Part shown: piece after piece, positions 6,452 to 8,031 of the stretch
How positions within the stretch are numbered: position 1 is the first letter of the stretch
How the letters are laid out: each line of letters starts with the position of its first letter
Assembly (NCBI GenBank): GCA_902803265.1
Contig: CADCPD010000180.1
Span: 1-8,031 of the forward strand
Length of the DNA stretch: 8,031 bases
Direction: 5' to 3'
Source of the DNA: an uncultured bacterium
GTDB lineage: Bacteria; Cyanobacteriota; Vampirovibrionia; Gastranaerophilales; Gastranaerophilaceae
The notes under the pieces: generated by a model
Database searches by the model: none
Told to the model about the DNA's origin: nothing
The model's input: the letters and a program-made list of their open reading frames with translations, nothing else
Position numbers and translations under genes: made by a program

Positions 6452-7063
6452 TTATACTCCTTTATTAATATATGTTTTAAGATTTTCTTTTAACTTAATT
6501 CTTGCCCTTGCTATTCGGGACTTAACTGTTCCGACATTTGTATTTGTCGATTTTGCGATTTCATCATATGAAAAACCTTGAAATTCTCTTAATACGATTG
6601 GAACACGAAAATGCTCCGGCAAGTTTAGAATTTCGCTTTTTATAATTGTTTCCAATTCACACGACAAACAATTTTCCAATGGCTTTGCATGATTATCCGG
6701 GATTTCTAATGCAGGATTTGAAGCATAATCATCACCTATTGCCTTATCAAAAGATACAGTATTATTTAATTTTGTACATTTTCGTAAATCATCATAAAAA
6801 AGATTCATAACAATATGATTAAGCCAGCTTTTAAAAGTTTTAGGTTTTCTCAAACTAGAAATATTATTTGCCATTCTAAGCAAGGCTTCCTGAGTTAAAT
6901 CCGGAACTTTTTCTTCATTTTTACAAAGATATAAAAAAGTTACATAAATACGTTTTTGTTCCCTTTTTATTAGTTCTTCCAAGGCTTTAAAATCATTTTG
7001 CTGAGCAAGAATGATTAAATCTTCGGTATTTAACTTTTTATACATTAAATTCCCTAAAGCCAT
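6452..7063 (-). CDS. ECF-type RNA polymerase sigma factor
   Basis: This 203-residue extracytoplasmic-function sigma factor contains only regions 2 and 4. Region 2 covers about 24-96, including D55-L-T-Q-E-A-L61 and the promoter-melting/-10 block T76-FKSWLNHIVMNLFYDDLRK-95. A 50-residue Asp/Asn-rich linker follows. Region 4 (about 140-195) contains L148-P-E-H-F-R-V-P and the helix-turn-helix G163-FSYDEIAKSTNTNVGTVKSR-183. The anti-sigma gene 1 nt downstream is the expected partner. The start is uncertain: the first ATG has a weak AGG five nt upstream, while the ATG of residue 7 (7043-7045) has AGGG six nt upstream and would give a more typical N-terminus, M-Y-K-K-L-N. No clear ECF autoregulatory promoter was found upstream. 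The regulon and stimulus cannot be inferred. Confidence 0.92.
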   Translation of the reverse strand: MALGNLMYKKLNTEDLIILAQQNDFKALEELIKREQKRIYVTFLYLCKNEEKVPDLTQEALLRMANNISSLRKPKTFKSWLNHIVMNLFYDDLRKCTKLNNTVSFDKAIGDDYASNPALEIPDNHAKPLENCLSCELETIIKSEILNLPEHFRVPIVLREFQGFSYDEIAKSTNTNVGTVKSRIARARIKLKENLKTYINKGV

Positions 7064-7147
7064 ATTTACCTACACTTATAGCTTAAAGAACTTCGGGATA
7101 AATTTACACACTCAATAATACATAAACAGTTCGACAATATTTTATGA

Positions 7148-7170
7148 ACAAAAAATATAATGTTTTTTGT
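7148..7170. repeat. 8-bp AT-rich inverted repeat
   Basis: ACAAAAAA (7148-7155) and TTTTTTGT (7163-7170) form a perfect inverted repeat around TATAATG. It lies about 85-107 nt before the ECF sigma start and could be a regulator site or part of its promoter, but such repeats arise easily in AT-rich DNA. Confidence 0.35.
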
Positions 7171-7207
7171 AATGATATACCTGTTCCCACTAAAATTACT
7201 AAAATAG

Positions 7208-7319
7208 GTCATGCTGAATTCTTTTCAGCATCAAAAATCTGTAAGATTCTGTGGAAAACAAGACATTTTTCATAAAATCAAAGATTTTTGAAAAAGTAGT
7301 CAAACAAGTTCAGAATAAC
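7208..7319. repeat. Small palindromic intergenic repeat with imperfect terminal inverted repeats
   Basis: The ends GTCATGCTGAA (7208-7218) and TTCAGAATAAC (7309-7319) are inverted repeats matching at 9 of 11 positions. The left part itself forms an 8-bp hairpin, ATGCTGAA (7211-7218) with TTCAGCAT (7224-7231), loop TTCTT. The right part has ATTCTG (7246-7251) facing CAGAAT (7311-7316). Two linked hairpins of related sequence resemble REP/BIME-type dispersed repeats. Neither hairpin is followed by a T-tract, so it is not an intrinsic terminator. No coding capacity is present. Confidence 0.55.
7256..7308. mobile_element. 39-nt hairpin flanked by 7-bp direct repeats, possible nested insertion
   Basis: AAACAAG occurs at 7256-7262 and again at 7302-7308. 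Between them is a hairpin: TTTTTCA (7266-7272) pairs with TGAAAAA (7289-7295), AAAATC (7274-7279) pairs with GATTTT (7283-7288), loop AAA, one bulged T, plus 2-3 outer pairs. Removing the hairpin and one AAACAAG restores a compact two-hairpin repeat, as expected if the hairpin had inserted with a target duplication. Calling it mobile is inference. Confidence 0.4.
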
Positions 7320-7386
7320 ATTATAACTTGTTTATAAATAAAATTAGCGGAGTATTATATACAATTTCCATATTTTTAAGATTTTC

Positions 7387-7395
7387 TGATATAAT
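7387..7395 (+). promoter_or_regulatory. Extended -10 promoter for the guanylyltransferase gene
   Basis: TG-A-TATAAT (7387-7395) is a perfect extended -10 element. The -35 is weak (TTTCCA at 7365-7370, four of six, 19-nt spacer), which extended -10 promoters tolerate. Transcription would start near 7402, giving a short leader of about 18 nt that contains GGGAG (7409-7413). Confidence 0.7.
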
Positions 7396-7419
7396 AAAAA
7401 AAAATAACGGGAGTGATTT

Positions 7420-8031
7420 ATGTACGGAATATTATTATGTGGTGGTTGCGGAAGCAGATTATGGCCTTTATCAAGAGAACAATATCCTAAGCAGCTGTTG
7501 AATTTAACAGAAGACACAAGTCTATTACAATCAAATTATAAAAGACTGCAATCTTTTATTCCGACAGAAAATCTATATGCAGTAACAGGAGAAAAATATT
7601 TATCTGATGTAAACAGACAACTAAAAACTTTTTCAGACTCCCCAAAAGTAATTGCTGAACCTATAGCTAGAAATACCGCACCGGCAATAGCTATGGGAAC
7701 TAAATATATAACAAAAGAAAAGAACGAAGATATCATCATAATGGTAATGCCGTCTGATCATTATATTAAAGATTTAGAAGCTTTTCAAAACGCAGCAAAA
7801 GACGCAGAAAAATATGCTGAAGAAGGATATATTGTAACATTCGGAATAAAACCGACTTATCCTGAAACAGGATTCGGCTATATAAAAGCTAACGGAAATG
7901 AAGTTGAACAATTTGTCGAAAAACCGGATAAAGAAACTGCTCAAAAATATTTAGAAAGTGGAAAATATTTCTGGAACGGAGGAATTTTTGTATTTAAAGC
8001 ATCTGTTCTGTTTGAAGAACTTAAAAAATGT
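7420..8031 (+). CDS. manC: Mannose-1-phosphate guanylyltransferase, N-terminal part (cut by window end)
   Basis: The first 204 codons of a nucleotidyltransferase that makes GDP-mannose from GTP and mannose-1-phosphate, in the cytoplasm, for glycan synthesis. The signature G8-G-C-G-S-R-L-W-P-L-S-R19 with P23-K24-Q binds the nucleotide. E80-P-I-A-R-N-T-A-P-A89 and M110-P-S-D-H114 form the sugar-phosphate and metal site. G151-F-G-Y-I, F165-V-E-K-P169 and W185-N-G-G-I-F190 are further conserved blocks of this family. The start has GGGAG six nt upstream and an extended -10 promoter. The frame is open to the last base, so whether the protein ends after the transferase domain or carries the C-terminal cupin isomerase domain of bifunctional ManC/AlgA cannot be seen. 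It is transcribed away from the ECF pair and begins a new unit. Confidence 0.93.
   Translation, partial: MYGILLCGGCGSRLWPLSREQYPKQLLNLTEDTSLLQSNYKRLQSFIPTENLYAVTGEKYLSDVNRQLKTFSDSPKVIAEPIARNTAPAIAMGTKYITKEKNEDIIIMVMPSDHYIKDLEAFQNAAKDAEKYAEEGYIVTFGIKPTYPETGFGYIKANGNEVEQFVEKPDKETAQKYLESGKYFWNGGIFVFKASVLFEELKKC

Larger units (their letters stand above)
7064..7419. other. 356-nt intergenic region between divergent genes
   Basis: This gap separates the minus-strand ECF sigma gene from the plus-strand guanylyltransferase gene. It holds an AT-only inverted repeat near the ECF side, a nested palindromic repeat in the middle, and the guanylyltransferase promoter at the right. No open frame with a ribosome site and no RNA gene is evident. 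Confidence 0.8.

Noticed and set aside
7183..7188. GGGAAC on the minus strand as an ECF -35 element
   Set aside because: No CGTC/GTC-type -10 lies 15-17 nt downstream, so an autoregulatory ECF promoter is not supported.
7211..7231. ATGCTGAA/TTCAGCAT hairpin as a terminator
   Set aside because: There is no T-tract after the stem on either strand and no gene ends nearby; it is treated as part of the palindromic repeat.
7536..7739. 67-codon open frame on the minus strand
   Set aside because: It lies inside the guanylyltransferase gene, whose motifs are unmistakable in the plus frame.

Overview
The window is strongly AT-rich and densely coded. It carries seven convincing protein genes and no tRNA, rRNA or CRISPR. 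The gene set (a SigF/SigB-type sigma factor, a prepilin peptidase, an ECF sigma/anti-sigma pair, a GDP-mannose pathway enzyme) and an F-x-G-type N-terminal motif in the large DHH protein (V54-S-F-M-G58) suggest a gut bacterium of the Gastranaerophilales (Vampirovibrionia/Melainabacteria, non-photosynthetic relatives of cyanobacteria). That placement is inference from memory of such proteomes; an AT-rich Clostridia-like genome remains possible.

Layout. Positions 1-38 hold a stem-loop with a T-tract. A 340-residue acidic coiled-coil protein (94-1116, minus) and a very large DHH/DHHA1 phosphoesterase-like protein (1380-3947, minus) follow, separated by a clear intrinsic terminator at 1301-1328. 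Upstream of each lies a candidate SigD/FliA (sigma-28)-type promoter with the same 16-nt spacer, and both proteins carry a D-S-V-x-(I/L)-S motif near the N-terminus that resembles the conserved motif of FlgM. Together these hint at a shared regulon, possibly linked to flagella or secretion.

Divergent from the DHH gene, a SigF/SigB-type sigma factor with a TTG start (4182-4976, plus) is followed after 1 nt by a type IV prepilin peptidase (4978-5898, plus). This pairing suggests that the sigma factor controls surface pili, as SigF does in Synechocystis. The peptidase gene meets, tail to tail with a 9-nt overlap, a two-gene minus-strand operon: an ECF sigma factor (6452-7063) and its membrane-anchored zinc-type anti-sigma factor (5890-6450). 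The anti-sigma factor appears to contain a second copy of the fold that has lost its metal ligands.

The 356-nt gap 7064-7419 holds a small palindromic repeat (7208-7319) that appears to be interrupted by a 39-nt hairpin flanked by 7-bp direct repeats, then a strong extended -10 promoter driving the last gene, a mannose-1-phosphate guanylyltransferase that runs off the window end (7420-8031, plus).
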